From Ligula intestinalis (taxonomy: Eukaryota; Platyhelminthes; Cestoda; Diphyllobothriidea; Diphyllobothriidae), in contig JAYGXS010000002.1 of assembly GCA_036362985.1 (NCBI GenBank), forward strand, positions 93,960,250 to 94,024,249: a stretch of 64,000 nucleotides of DNA. The letters are read 5' to 3'. Both the position numbers and the translations under genes were made by a program. Of the stretch, positions 9,181 through 20,454 are shown piece after piece. The notes under the pieces are model-generated. The model saw nothing but the letters and a program-made list of their open reading frames with translations. It had not been told where the DNA came from and ran no database searches. Numbering within the stretch: the stretch's first letter is position 1; every line of letters starts with the position of its first letter.

Positions 9181-9806
9181 GTACAGGGGAGGGACAGACT
9201 GGACGCAAGCTGGGTTCGCGCATACACGAACATAAGCTGACTGTTTGACAGGGTGACAAATTATCGCAAGTAGCAGCCCACACCTACAAGACGGGTCATG
9301 AGTTCAATTTCGCAGCCGTGAGCGTAATTGCCCACGCTGGCAGCAAGACGGGCCGAGAACTGATTGATGTAAGGGCGTCAGATGACTACTCAGTCAACCG
9401 ATTCATCGAGCTGGCGCCCGCATTTGTTGCCCTACGAATGTATCTCCAGACTCACTGCACTGGTGCTTAATTTTTCCTCGCCCTCTCCTCCCCCCTCTCC
9501 CTAAAAATGTTGCTCGTTTTCGTTGACGATTTTATTTCTGTGAATACTCCCACCCCACACGCCCATCTCGCCTATTTGCGCGGACTGACAAAGTCCGCAG
9601 TGGCAAATCGGCGTCTATACCAGACAGTTATTAGTGTTTTCCACATGTTCAAACTTTGTTTTGTGCACGGGCCATAACTAGCCCCCCCACCCCCGTTTGT
9701 TACTGTTTTCCTATCTCTCACGATGGACTCTTGGAGGAGTTCGAAAGCTCAGACTTATAAAACTATGATTGCGATGATCGATTTAACTTTTCCTTCCCAA
9801 TCTATT
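9181..9806 (+). mobile_element. PLE-B GIY-YIG fragment, right arm of inverted pair
   Basis: Plus strand. At 9190-9470 it encodes a GIY-YIG C-terminal half: TGRKLGSRIHEHKLTV, one in-frame stop, then LSQVAAHTYKTGHEFNF, KTGRELIDVRASD and SVNRFIELAP, ending soon after. A 3' untranslated part and a mutated hammerhead motif (9711-9755) follow. The 3' tail is truncated at about 9806. Early stop and truncation show it is dead. Confidence 0.75.
9711..9755 (+). ncRNA. Hammerhead-like core with mutated box, PLE-B
   Basis: CTCACGA replaces CTGACGA, stem II GACTC-TTGG-AGGAGTTC is partly kept, then GAAAGCTCAGAC. The G-to-C change hits an invariant core residue. Confidence 0.55.
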
Positions 9807-9829
9807 CAAAGGATGAGCGTTGGGGGCAG

Positions 9830-10445
9830 GAGACCGGCTGCCATCACGTGAACTCATGTTTGACGTGTGTGCGTTGGAAAAAAAGTAGGGTTACCAGCCG
9901 CTACTGCTCTGAGGCCTTCTTGCCATACCATCTATATTTGTTCCTTTGTCAGCTCCTCTGACAACCGGTTGTGCACCAGTTTTTCATCTTTGGATGACAT
10001 TGGATTAGGCGGCTTATGAGACTTATTCTCAAGTGCTGCTTCGCGCATCGCAGGCCCGTTCGGCCGCCCTCTTCTGAAACCGCTTTTTACTACTCTCGCC
10101 CATGAACTCGAAGCACCTTGTCCTCCTCTCCTTGTTACTCCTCAGACAGTGCTCGCGAAGCCTTGAGTAACATTTTTGACGAAACACACACTCGAATCCT
10201 GAAGTAGCGCGTGTTTGGCCAAGTCTGTATTTATTGCAGGAATTTTAAGTGAGTTCAGCCCTAGCAACTGCGATCTTCAGACCATGGTTTCTTGGGGGAG
10301 AAGAAATCGGTGGAGGCCAAATTATTACGAATAGTTTATTTTGATTAATGTATGTGTTTGGCCGATCTAGTAGCGGAAAAATTAACTGCCACTTTGCCCA
10401 GGAGCTCACAACATGAACCTGCCAGACCATCACATAGCGACAATG
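9830..10445. other. No supported gene
   Basis: Several short frames overlap on both strands with no domain. I find no repeat partner in the window. Confidence 0.4.
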
Positions 10446-10451
10446 ATGACA

Positions 10452-10600
10452 TTATGAAGTGGATTCGACAAAGCAAAGGGAGAGCGGAATGGCCATTTCT
10501 GACTTATTAGCCGTCATCAGCCAGTCATACCCAATCTCAAGGGTCGGAAGCCCCGACATCATATCATCATAATCACTATGTGACAGTCTAGAGGGTTCAA
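10452..10600 (-). repeat. SINE-like element S1, body
   Basis: Minus strand holds the S1 body: TTCCGACCCTTGAGATTGGG, then TATGACTGGCTGATGACGGC, then GCCATTCCG and CTTTGCTTTGTCGAATCC. Other copies are at 10690-10800, 12555-12618, 31310-31490, 31500-31640, 33860-33965 and 63225-63330. Confidence 0.6.
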
Positions 10601-10689
10601 GTTGTGAGTTTCTGGGTAAAGCGGAACTTAATTGTTCCTCTACTAGATCGGCAAAACACATACATTCACCATAGTTCCGATCTCAACCA

Positions 10690-10800
10690 ACAAAGCAAGG
10701 AACCCGTGGACTAGAGGTAGAGTATTGAACTCAATGACCAAAGGTCCCGGGTTCAAATCTCAGGGGTTCCGACCCTTGAGCATGGGTATGACTGGCTAAT
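10690..10800 (+). repeat. SINE-like element S1 with tRNA-like head
   Basis: Positions 10699-10770 form a 72-nt tRNA-like unit. GGAACCC at the start pairs with GGGTTCC at the end (7 bp, perfect). An A-box lies at GTGGACTAGAGGTAGAGT and a B-box at GGGTTCAAATC. The anticodon arm is poor, so it is not a functional tRNA. The S1 body (GACCCTTGAGCATGGGTATG) follows directly. Confidence 0.6.
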
Positions 10801-10984
10801 GAATGTTGCTTGCAGCACTCGCCATACTGTGTGTCCACTAGGTTCTTGCTACATCCCCTTACGCTGTTCTGAGAATAATACTTTTTAAATAAATGGAGGC
10901 CAGAATTATTATTTCTCCTTCCACCCACTAGCACACTGAAGGCTAAATATAAACGAACTGTATAGCAAGCCGAGGTAGGCACCT

Positions 10985-12205
10985 AACTTTCAGGTAGGCG
11001 TTCAAGTGTCGGCAGACTTAAAATTGCAGAGGATAAACCTACTGGGTGTTAATATTAAAGGGCAATTGTAAACATACCATTTTTGTAAACTTAGAGAAAT
11101 TGCCTTCCGCCACATTCCTTTGTAATTATTTTTGGATTTCGTTTACGAAGAGGTTCAGATCTTCCCTGAAGTAATAATAAACACTTTACGATTTTCACTG
11201 GCTTCAGCCGATTGACCATAAATAATTATTATATTCTAAGTGCCAACCAAAAAGTTCAAAATAAGATATGTCTTCAAAGCATTTACCCAAATAATGAATT
11301 TTTGGACATTCTATCTTATTCAGCTGTCTGTTTGGGTCATGGTTTCAGGAGCATCATAAACATGGCAATTAATTGCCGTAAAGAATGCGCGACCCCAGCA
11401 AAAGAAGTGAATGAATAAACCTCCGATTAATTCAAAAAAGTTCTATAATAACCGACCTCCTGAAAAAGCGCTTTTGTTAGATATTTTGGCGTCGAATATC
11501 TGCGTAATGTTTTTGGAGATTAAGCCAAGATCAGAATGGGTAATTTTGACCAGTTTATTGGCTTCCCTAAAACTATGGATTAATCTCCTGTCATAAATGG
11601 AAAGGCTCAATTTCCTATGTAAACTAGAGCAGAGTTCAGTATATTAGTTTACTTCTAGACTAGGTTCTACGATAACAAAAGCAGAACAAACTAGCCGAAT
11701 ATCAACGGCGATTTTGAGAAAACTATTAATCTTCTGCCCGTTGCATTACAAGTTTTCCTATTCACTAATTCTGCTCTATAGGTATAAAATGTACGAACAT
11801 AGTTTTCAAACAGCTTGACCGGGAAAATTGATGGCATTTCTTTGGTATTTGTATAAACATATGTCTATTTCTGGTCGTTACTGTCAGTAGGGTATAGCAA
11901 ATGCCAGCCTTACAAGTTTACTCCTCAATTTTATAGCACACTGTTGTAATGGCTTCCCAAAGTTTAGATTTGTGCCACCCAGTCTCTTTGTGTCAGTTCA
12001 GCAGGGAGAACAACGAACAAGGTCGAAGGAAATGGACGTCATTTATTGCCCCCCAAACGGGGGCTATATGTTAAGCAAAGTTATTCATGGGGCCAATCAG
12101 GTTGTGTCTGCTTGGAAGGTCAACAGCTACAATAACCGCTTACTTACAAATTTATGTAGGGTGAATTTTCCACAATCTTCCGATTTTTTGCGCGCCGGCC
12201 GTTAA
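10985..12205. other. AT-rich stretch with no supported gene
   Basis: Short frames only (up to 77 codons), low complexity, no domain and no repeat partner found. Confidence 0.4.
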
Positions 12206-12209
12206 TCCA

Positions 12210-12395
12210 ATTGGGGTTGGTGATGCTGTTAAAAATGTACATCAGTGACCTCTCCCAAGGTCAGCGAACCCCCCCTCGACGTCCACGCGTTCGCCGTTGG
12301 TCCACTAGGGGCTAGTGGTGATGTTAAAATGTACCTCATTGATCTCGCCTAAGGTCAGCGAATACCACCCAACGTAAACGCGTAACTTTCTTAAT
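12210..12395 (+). repeat. Imperfect tandem duplication, about 90-bp unit
   Basis: Two units share GGTGATG.TGTTAAAATGTAC, then TGACCTC/TGATCTC and AAGGTCAGCGAA, then a CGTCCACGCG/CGTAAACGCG block. Unit 1 starts about 12218, unit 2 about 12313. Confidence 0.6.
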
Positions 12396-12554
12396 TTATA
12401 TGATTATTGCGCATTGATTTGTCCCCCTATATGCCCCACCCGTTCTATCCCCTAAAACCAGGTGACCGTATTGGAGTGGATCGTGCTTCGCGCGCACTGT
12501 GGGGACCCCCTGATAGATCCCGACACTCTGACAAGTCGTATGATCAAAATGACA

Positions 12555-12618
12555 AAGCAGTTCCTGATGATGGGCTTATGAGTCAGAAATGGCCACTCCA
12601 GTCTCTTTTGTTGCCACA
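12555..12618 (+). repeat. S1 body fragment
   Basis: CTGATGATGGGCTTATGAG then TCAGAAATGGCCACTCCAGT matches the S1 body (GCTGATGACGGCTAACAAGC, CAGAAATGGCCATTCCGGT). It ends next to the long inverted repeat at 12622. Confidence 0.5.
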
Positions 12619-12621
12619 GAA

Positions 12622-14782
12622 TTAGAGAAAGAGAAATTGGGCCGTTTTCTTCACATAAAAAGAGCCAGCTAACATGAAATCTTTAATCAACTAGATTACA
12701 AACTCATCTTGCTTACCTGCTGAAAAGTCGAAATGTGCTCAGCAAAAGTCTTTTACTTGATTTTGACCCTCTTGAAATCAAGCTAAATGTCTAATAGCGT
12801 CCCCTTTCCAAATAAACCCGTTTTTCCTGTATGTGTATTTTAGATTGTCCTGGAAACCCCTATGAACAATCACGTCATCTTGAAAGTCTACGGTCATTAA
12901 GTGTCTACTTAAACGTTTTCAGTAGCACTTTTAATTGAATCGCTTACTGCCGTTCACTTTTAGGCTGTCAGACTTCATTCCACAGCCAAATATCCCTTTT
13001 TTTAATTGTCCTTACATAAGGCTTCAAGCGAGAACTGTAATCTAGACGAGACGAAGGATTAATTAGAGCCTGCGCGAAAACCTCCCGCCGTAGATCAGAT
13101 GTTACTCCCTCTGCTCTTATCCGAGGAAAGAACTTTAAACCATCGGCAATATAAACGACTGATTTCTGTGAAAGTACGATCGAAGGGACAACTTTTTTAT
13201 CCGTCTGGCGTTTCACCATCCGCCTGACAGTGCTAATCTGCCTGCACTTCTAGCCATTGCGGGCTGCTGGCGGGGTTGGCAACTGAGTTTCGTCAGCATT
13301 CGATGAACGTTCATCTACAAACGTAGTTCCTGTTGTGTTATCCCTGACCACGGTCCAATTTATCACGCTGGACGTTTTTCTTTTAAAATAGTTTCACCGT
13401 CTGGTTCACTATAGTACGCTCAAGTATGTGTTTCAAACTATTTGCTTGAATCCTAGGCACACACTGAGGCGATCTGAGAGAAAATTTGTGCTCGTCCAAT
13501 AGCATCATCCTACCTCGGAGTATCATAAATGGTTGCTTGCACTCATCGTAAGCTGTCGAACTCTAAATTTTCCTCTATTTTACTGTAGTTTTTCAAATAC
13601 TTTTTCAAATATTTGTTATTTTCACGAAAAGAGGATACGGCGTGACAATAATCCCCGTTCTAAACGTAAACGTCGAACGCCTCGAAGGCAAGCCTGCGCA
13701 AATACTCCAGGTATTCTTTTCCTCAGAGAAATTAGTTTCCAGATTCAACAGTCAGTTTGCTGGGCAGCTTTTTTCCCCTGCTTTAAAAGCAATACTTTTA
13801 AACTTTATTGGCCATATTTTCCAAACCACTTCAAACCGATGAACCCCACTGGCTCATCTTGATCAAAAATTAGGCGTACTGTATCGATTTTTTCTTTACT
13901 ACTAAGGAGACTAGAGGCCTCTTCCCGAAACAATAGTGTCCTCTGTTCTGTTTATAAGGTCCTTGATCTAGTGGTCTTCTTAAATTTACATAGATACCAT
14001 TCCACTCAGATAGCAACAAATGTTCACTCATTGTATGATTCAGCGCATATGAGACTAATCGGGATAAACTCTCACAGTCAAAGTTTTCAAATAACTGAGA
14101 AGCGCGTCCTCGATATAGGGATCTGGAACAAAATCAAGGGCGCATTTCGGAGAACATCCAGGATACCGATGGGAAAGTTTTTAAACAGCATTTTGAAGCT
14201 TCTGATTTGATGGAATTTGTTTCACTCCTGTTCCATTTGCATTAAAAGTACTTTCATAGTGCTTATTGAGGATGATTTAGCGATCTTTACTCTGATCAAA
14301 GCAGAGACAGTAGATTTTGATCTGAAGCGGGAAGTTCGTTGCACAGTCTCCATTAAATCCATCTTCTATTCGCGATTACAATTATCCCTCGAAGCCTAAT
14401 TCAAGGACAGTTAAAGCAATAACTGGCTGTGGGACGAAGTCTTACGGCCTAAAAGTGCACGACAATATGTAATCCAATTAAGAGTGTTACTGAAAACGTT
14501 TTAGTAACCCCTAAGTGGCCGTATAATTTCGAGATGACGTGATTGTTCATGGAGGTTTCAAGAACAATCTAGAACATCACATAAGGAGAAACACTGTTTA
14601 GATGGAAAGGGAACGCTTTTATACGCGTACCGTGTTTTAAAAGGGTCCAAATTAAGTTGTAGAATTCGTTTGAGCATATTTTGACTTTCAAGTAGTTCAG
14701 AAGGAGGATATGGGAGAGTTTCATGTTAGCTGGGTAGTTTCTATGTCAAGAAAACGACACAATTTCTCTTTCCCCGATTCTC
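12622..14782. mobile_element. Long inverted repeat, about 500-bp arms
   Basis: The left arm (12622 to about 13160) is the reverse complement of the right arm (about 14290 to 14782). Shared blocks include AAAGAGAAATTG, CAGCTAACATGAAA, ATGAACAATCACGTCATCT, AAAACGTTTTCAGTA and CACTTTTAGGC. The centre, 13160-14290, has no recognised domain. Reading outward, both arms encode related peptides: an REVFAQ..WLWNEV set on the minus strand at 13000-13160 and an REVRCT..WLWDEV set on the plus strand at 14320-14440. Coding pieces pointing outward in both arms resemble the inverted PLE units. It could instead be a DNA transposon with long terminal inverted repeats. I do not recognise the protein. Confidence 0.55.
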
Positions 14783-16295
14783 TTTGTAATGTTTCAGCAT
14801 TACTGAGGACAAGCAATCCCAAAACTCCGCGACAGTGTTCCTAAACGAGATTTTGCCTTATCACAATGAAACCTGCCGTGTTACGTTAAACATTTGACCT
14901 TGGCTCCCTCCAAATCAACTGTATGCGAAGAAGTCACACTGTCTTACTGCAGTAAAAGAAAGGGGCCTATCGACTGAATAAACTGACTGATAAATGAAGA
15001 ATTTCGGACTTCTGAGGAGGAATAAAAGTAAGTTAGCATCTATTAAACCCCCTGCGGCTCATTAAGGTAAGGTAAACCACGGAAACCCTAGGCGCATTCA
15101 CTGCCAGCCGTGCTTGCGTTTGGTACATTTCTCAACCGGTTGAAACATGATTAACATACCCAAGCCTACTATTTTAGGAAAACGAATATATAATGCCTTA
15201 AGGGGTGCTCAGAGAGGAACAGGGCATAATTTACCACCAAAAACAGTCCTTTTAATGCCATTTCAGTGAATGCAGGAAGCATGCCGCATCCAAGCTAACG
15301 CAAATGCGTGTTCAGCGTTGGAAAAATCACCAGGATCACAACAAGCACTACATTAAAATCTGCCAGAACCTGTTTGATCAAGAAAATTGCAGATGAATAT
15401 TGACTAATAAGTAGATGGAAGTTAAGTTCAGCTGGTTTTAATGACCTCGTTTCAATTATATCTGGATTGATTACTGGAATACGAACTGATGCTGTCAATA
15501 TTTTAACATTATGGATTATTCAAAGATAAAAGAGTATATTAATACGAACGTAATACATTTGAGAAAAAAACGGGGACTTGCACACGCAGAGGCGTGTCCA
15601 ACGTATAGGCGGGAATCTCGTAAAATAGAGCGCTTTGCAGTCAAACCAATAGTCTAAATGAGCGTAAGGACAGCTTAGGATAGGAACGATGACCAAGTTT
15701 GACTGCCATAGCATAACACGACCATTTTCAGTGTTTTATACCTTATAAAAACGATGAACAAACCATACGTTTTTGAAGGGACCTGGCGCAATTTATATGG
15801 GACTTGCGAGAACGTCGCGGGTGAATACATTGCTGGCAAAGAAAACCCGCAAAGCACTGCAGCATTTTCGGCAGTTAAACCACTTAACTTACCTGCTTTT
15901 TGGCGTTTAAAAGAAAGTGAATTTAGGTGTTAATTAAAAGAAAATGCCTGAAGATGGAGTGGGGTTACCAGATTAGGCATTTTCGTGTTGACCAGGCAGG
16001 GTAGAAGAATGCGTGCGAGCTACGGACTGATCTCAAAGGCGTGCCCCTTGAACAGCCCGCGGGGTAGATGCGGGCGTTCAAAGGGTCACCTTCTCACAAC
16101 AAATGCCGAACATGGGGGGGGGGGTGGCTTGGTGACACGCGTAGGTGCACGATAACGTCGCACCATTCACCTGCTTTTTTGATTTTACCTTGAGACCAGA
16201 CACAAGGGGGTGGGGGGAGCGAAGGAGTGCGGTAGAGGCAATGCAAGTCTATCGAAAGCTAGTTGCTGCATCGACAACAGAAGGATGCCTAAGCC
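14783..16295. other. No supported gene
   Basis: No domain or repeat partner seen. A G-run interrupts at 16112-16122 followed by a GT-rich patch, and another G-rich patch lies at 16206-16220. Confidence 0.4.
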
Positions 16296-16299
16296 ACAA

Positions 16300-16655
16300 G
16301 TCAGGGGAAACAGAATGAACTGAAACAGCGTTACCGTGCTAAAGTAGTCTTACAAGAGCTGCTGCAAGCGCCGCGTACAAATACCTGTTGAGTCAGTGAA
16401 AAAGTGTCCGCTGTTGCGAGGCCTTGCCTGCCGTGTTGTATGCTCTCTCTCCTGCCTGCGACCAATCAAATGATGCGAAAGTATCGATTTACTCTAAGCA
16501 TACATGCTTATCAAGCGGCGAGTTAATCGATAGCGTTAGAAAGGCCGAAAGCGCACGAAGTGGATAATTTGTCCCACGTGAATGTAATTGATGGCGGACG
16601 AGGGCAGGATGAGTCCGCGCAGTTGCGCTGGGCAGCGGACTCCTACAAGTCTACT
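16300..16655 (-). repeat. Repeat R2 (possible LTR), copy 1
   Basis: Matches 54330-54665: CAGCGGACTCCTACA against GGCCGACTCCTACA, CGCAGTTGCGCTGGG, TTATCGATAGCG/TTAATCGATAGCG, AGAAAGGCC and CCAATCAAATGA. On the minus strand both begin TGTAGGAGTC, the TG expected of an LTR. No internal gag or pol is present beside either copy, so these would be solo LTRs. Confidence 0.45.
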
Positions 16656-16659
16656 ATCA

Positions 16660-17945
16660 CCTAAAACTAATTCATGCGTAAGTCACCGTCCCGGCATCAC
16701 ACGGCTGTGGAGTACACGGTCAAAATCGATGGTCTAACTGTCGATCTCACAGGCAGTACGAATCGGAAACGTCCAAATCCCGGTATGCCTCCGTGTGAGG
16801 AACAGAGAGCGAAAAATTCTCTTGGCAGTTGGCGTTGCTATAGATTGGGTGGGTAAAAGCTGGCTCCGAAGCAGCAAGCCTGCATTTTGCGGTAACAGTT
16901 GCACATATGCCCCCCCCTTCTCCCTAGTAGGACACATGAATAGGAAGCCCCCCTAATACACAGGACTCTGCGCTAAATATCCGTGAAAGTAAGAAAAAAG
17001 AGCTAAGATTTGGATAAGGATCTAGGCACAGTTAGTTTCACTTTCAAAGACCCGTTTGGTTGAGGTAAGAACTAGAACTAATGTAAAGTGAAAAGTACGG
17101 TTAGAGGTCGGAGAAATGTTAATATTAAGATTTGATCCGGTTAGGAAATTTGGTTTGGGTTAGTTTTTAGGGTCAGGACATGCAAATATTTACTCTTCCT
17201 GAGATTTCGCGCAAGGTTAACCCGCATTAAAGCGAGAGGCTGTTACCATGCCCCTATCCTGCCGGGGGCATGAAAGCGATTCTGCAATAGCTACCATTAC
17301 CAATTAGATTTAGAAACCTCGGGTCACCATGTAAGACAGTCTCTTTCGAAGAAGAAGCAAGCAAGCAAATGGCTCTTGCGGAACAATCCACACTGATGAT
17401 GCTTAGAAGTGCCTGGAGCAGAGAAAACGGAGGCAGAATTGAAAAAATGTTATTTACCCGAGGACGGTTTTCCTTGAGCTCTGTGTGTACCCTAGAGAGC
17501 GTCGTTAATTTTCGCAACGGTGGTAGGTCTGGGTGACCGCTGGGTGTGGCTTTATGCTCTGGCTCGATTATTTGCAAACAAGCAAATTAACAGATCATTA
17601 TGAGAGGGTGCATTATACAAGAGTTGATTTTACCGTTCTGGTACACTTGTGATCTCAGCAACGGTGACCAAAAAGGCTGCTCGTACCTTGACCGAGAACA
17701 GCACCGAGTTTAAAATATAACGATGGCGCGATTTATAATGGACCAAACGTATCTGTTAGTAAAGCAAGTGGTCAGTTCTGGCTTGCTTTGCCTGTTTGTT
17801 TTGACTTAAAGGAACCGGACAACATCTAGTGAGATGACATCGAGCACTTTGATTTTCTATTGTAGAAGTACATCCGTACTCCCCCTAACCCCATCGTCTG
17901 CTTTGATGGGTCCATTAAAAATTTGCACCAACTTCTACTCTTTCT
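16660..17945. other. No supported gene
   Basis: Short frames only. No domain. GATTTAGGGT-like simple motifs at 17100-17170 but no array. Confidence 0.4.
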
Positions 17946-17960
17946 AACAGAAGCTTCTTC

Positions 17961-18698
17961 TAAAGAAGAAAAGAATGCGATCACTGGAACGGCACTGGTA
18001 TTAATCTGAGTTTTTGGCTTCACACCATAGGTAGTCTGGTGTTGTTTATCAATTGCCATGTCGCAACTGTTCTTGCCATTACACAGGGCAGACTGAGTGA
18101 CGATTCAGCTCGTGAATAACGGAGCACAAATGGGCAGTGTGGAAAGGTGACCCACTGTCCCAGATCGCTACCCACACTTTGGAAGAGGACAACGAATTCG
18201 ACGTGACGGGAATGTGGATAATGGCAAGTGCCGTTAACAAGGCAGGGCGAGGGCTAATGGAGGCCTGGGTATCAGACTGTAACTCCATCAAGATGCATGT
18301 GAATATACCGCCCTGTTACGTTGCTATCCGGTTGTGCGACCAAGAAGCACGGTCCAGTTTGTGTCCAGGCACGCAGGCTGCCACGCCAAGGACGCAGGAC
18401 ATGGTGCCAAGGTCGCACGCCATAACCCCAAGGACGCGCAGATGGCGTGAGCATGGACCAATCGCAAATGCCACCCTCCTCACCCCCCGTTTAATCGGAG
18501 CTAGACTATAAAACCATGCCTTCGCTTGCTGATTTCTCATTTCCTCGGACGATGGCTTCTGGGGTGAAACAAAAACTCAGAATAACAACATTGCAATTCC
18601 AGAGATCGCTTCTTCTTATTCTTCCTCTTCTTCTTCTTCTTCTTGCACTTCTTTACAATGAGAACCTGGGGCACGCATATTCGCTTTTATTCATGATA
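17961..18698 (+). mobile_element. PLE-C inverted unit with GIY-YIG fragment
   Basis: The plus-strand part (about 18040-18698) encodes a GIY-YIG C-terminal half at 18060-18350: LSQIATHTLEEDNEFDVTG, EAWVSDCNSI and a proline-rich end. Then come a decayed hammerhead motif (18541-18585) and the complete 3' tail GGCACGCATATTCGCTTTTA. At the left, 17961-18035 is the reverse complement of the tail just after the hammerhead (AACTCAG, TGATCGC blocks), truncated at its own 3' end. So two copies stand back to back with 3' ends outward. The GIY-YIG start (CHVATVLAITQG on one frame) is shifted, so the gene is dead. Confidence 0.7.
18541..18585 (+). ncRNA. Decayed hammerhead-like motif, PLE-C
   Basis: TCGGACGATGGCTTCTGG then GGTGAAACAAAAACTCAG occupies the place of CTGACGATGGC...GAAAGCTCAG in 47875-47920. 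Core and stem II are both damaged. Confidence 0.4.
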
Positions 18699-18834
18699 AG
18701 CTTCTTCAATCCAGTCTTCGTTCCTCTTTTCACCCTTCAAGAGTATATGAAACAGGTGACAGCAAAGTGCTTGTGTTCCGATCCTTTTTCAGCATCTCTT
18801 GTTCTTTTGGCCATGCCAGGTCAACCGTCGATTT

Positions 18835-19385
18835 CAGCGATGTCCACCACGAGCCTCAGCAAGCTGACAGACGTAGTGACTTCCTCTGGATTATAGTGAA
18901 GGTAGACTCACCGGATATACCCCACTCTCCGACCACGCCCACACCCGAACCCGATGTCAACACAAAAGTCGAGAAGACCGGAGATGGGGAGGGCGCAGGC
19001 GGCTGGCGCGACCAACACTCAACACGCGTACCAACAGCACACCTCGCTAGGTAGGCTCTCATCTGGGAGCGCCGCGAAGGCCACACTAAGAAGGAGCCAT
19101 TTCAGTCTGACTCTCAGCCCGCAGATGGTCAGTCCCCTCAACATATGGGCTAACTGGGGTGTCCAAATTATACCGTCAGTTGACAACTCTCAAAGCCACA
19201 GCGTTAAGCGCACGAGATAACGTCAAGTGCATCAGGTTGTTTTCAGTGAGGGAAGAAATGCACTGAGTGTCGACCTCACTCTCTCTCCCAAGGCCACCAC
19301 CTAGCTTATCGGTTGCCAGAGGTGGGATGGGCGCAGCGCTAAAAGGAAAACAAGCCGGAGGTGACCACTTTAGGGCAGGTTGTGC
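18835..19385 (+). repeat. Interspersed repeat R1, copy 1
   Basis: About 550 bp shared with 28926-29510 and 41715-42155. Blocks in order: CGATGTCCACCACGAGC; GACCGGAGATGGGGA; CACCTCGCTAGGTAGGCT; AAGAAGGAGCCATTTCAGTC; a GGTGTCCAA..TAT.CCGTCAGTTG block; GTCGACCTCACTCTCT; GCGCAGCGCTAAAA. No recognised coding domain; minus-strand frames match between copies only as translated repeats. Possible non-autonomous element of unknown class. Confidence 0.65.
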
Positions 19386-19500
19386 AAGTGAAGAAGAAAA
19401 GAAGAAGAGGGCGAGAACTAGAAGAAGAAGAAGAAGAATAAGAATAAGAAGAAGAAAAAGAAGAAGAAGAAGAAGAATAAGAAGAAGAAGCGAGAGAGGA
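19386..19500 (+). repeat. Purine-rich (GAA)n microsatellite
   Basis: A run of GAAGAA units with AATAAG and AAAAAG interruptions. The plus frame reads lysine/arginine repeats and the minus frame serine/leucine repeats; both are artefacts of the microsatellite. It abuts the 3' end of R1 copy 1. Confidence 0.8.
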
Positions 19501-19559
19501 ACCAATAAAGAGAACCAAACGAGAACGAGAACCCAGCTTAACTTTCAGCAGAGGTAACA

Positions 19560-20450
19560 AAACGCTAGGCAGAGGCTTTATATTTACTACCAAGCATCAG
19601 TAGCCATTAGGTCTAGGTTGTCCCCCCAGACGTCAGAGCACTTGTTGTAAGAGAAGGCGCGTAATGCTGGCTTGTTGCTAAAATACTATTCTGGTCACTC
19701 AACAGTCGGGTTGCTGGCAGAAAAAAAGATTGACGCGTGCCGCAGATGCCTTCCACATGTGGTACACACGCTAGCAGCCTCGTTAAAGTACTCTCCAGCC
19801 AGCCAGGCGCAGACAGCAGTTTCAAGGTCAGGATTGATTGCCATTGCGCCATAAGCCTTGTGAAGAGAGGTCATAAACATGTCAGGTGGGCGTGCCGCCC
19901 TTACTGTTGCGGTTGGAATCTTGCTCAGTTCCGTTCTGGCCGCGAACCAGGTGAACTTGTAAATGTATATTTAAAGGGTAGCAGACAAGGAATGCCCTTA
20001 AGGATACTATAAAGGTAAAGTAACTATATCATTTTTGCAGTCAATATGAAGGTGTGGACAATTAATATAACACATATTCGAATGAGTTGTCGCGAAACAA
20101 TGCAAAGCTGTAAAAAAGCAGACAAGAGCCATGAAAATGGTTAAAAGGCTGGCAATAAGAAATCATGTTGTGATAGTCGCTTTTTGTCAAATAGAAGGCC
20201 ATTGAGTCTTCTTTTATAATCACCAATGGTGTTGGTGGAGGCCATATTACGTGGCAGCCAGTAACAAGCTCTTACCACTGTTGACGATAACTTGGCGCTA
20301 GAGGACAGGTGCGGCCTATCCCATGAAATCCAAGTATTTTTGACAAGAGCATCTCTGTTTTGCGAACGCAGCGCCAGCTACGTTCCCTAAAATTCCACAT
20401 CCTTAGAGGAACCATCCGTAGTAAAGGGAAGACATTTTTCGGTTCATTCA
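19560..20450. other. No supported gene
   Basis: Overlapping short frames on both strands (up to 91 codons), no domain, no repeat partner. Confidence 0.4.
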
Positions 20451-20454
20451 GAAG

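Larger units (their letters stand above)
17951..18708. repeat. Possible 10-bp target-site duplication around PLE-C unit
   Basis: AAGCTTCTTC lies at 17951-17960 and at 18699-18708, exactly flanking the inverted PLE-C unit. Its CTTCTTC content is low complexity, so chance is not excluded. Confidence 0.5.

Noticed and set aside
10699..10770. Functional tRNA gene
   Set aside because: Acceptor and T-arm are tRNA-like, but the anticodon stem does not pair and the SINE body follows directly; other copies are more decayed.
18316..18540. Minus-strand frame with AMRVLGVMACDLG-like repeats
   Set aside because: It is the complement of the short CCAAGGACGC-type repeats in the proline/arginine-rich end of the PLE-C frame.
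19176..19593. Reading frames rich in serine/leucine or lysine/arginine
   Set aside because: They are translations of the (GAA)n microsatellite and shift freely among frames.
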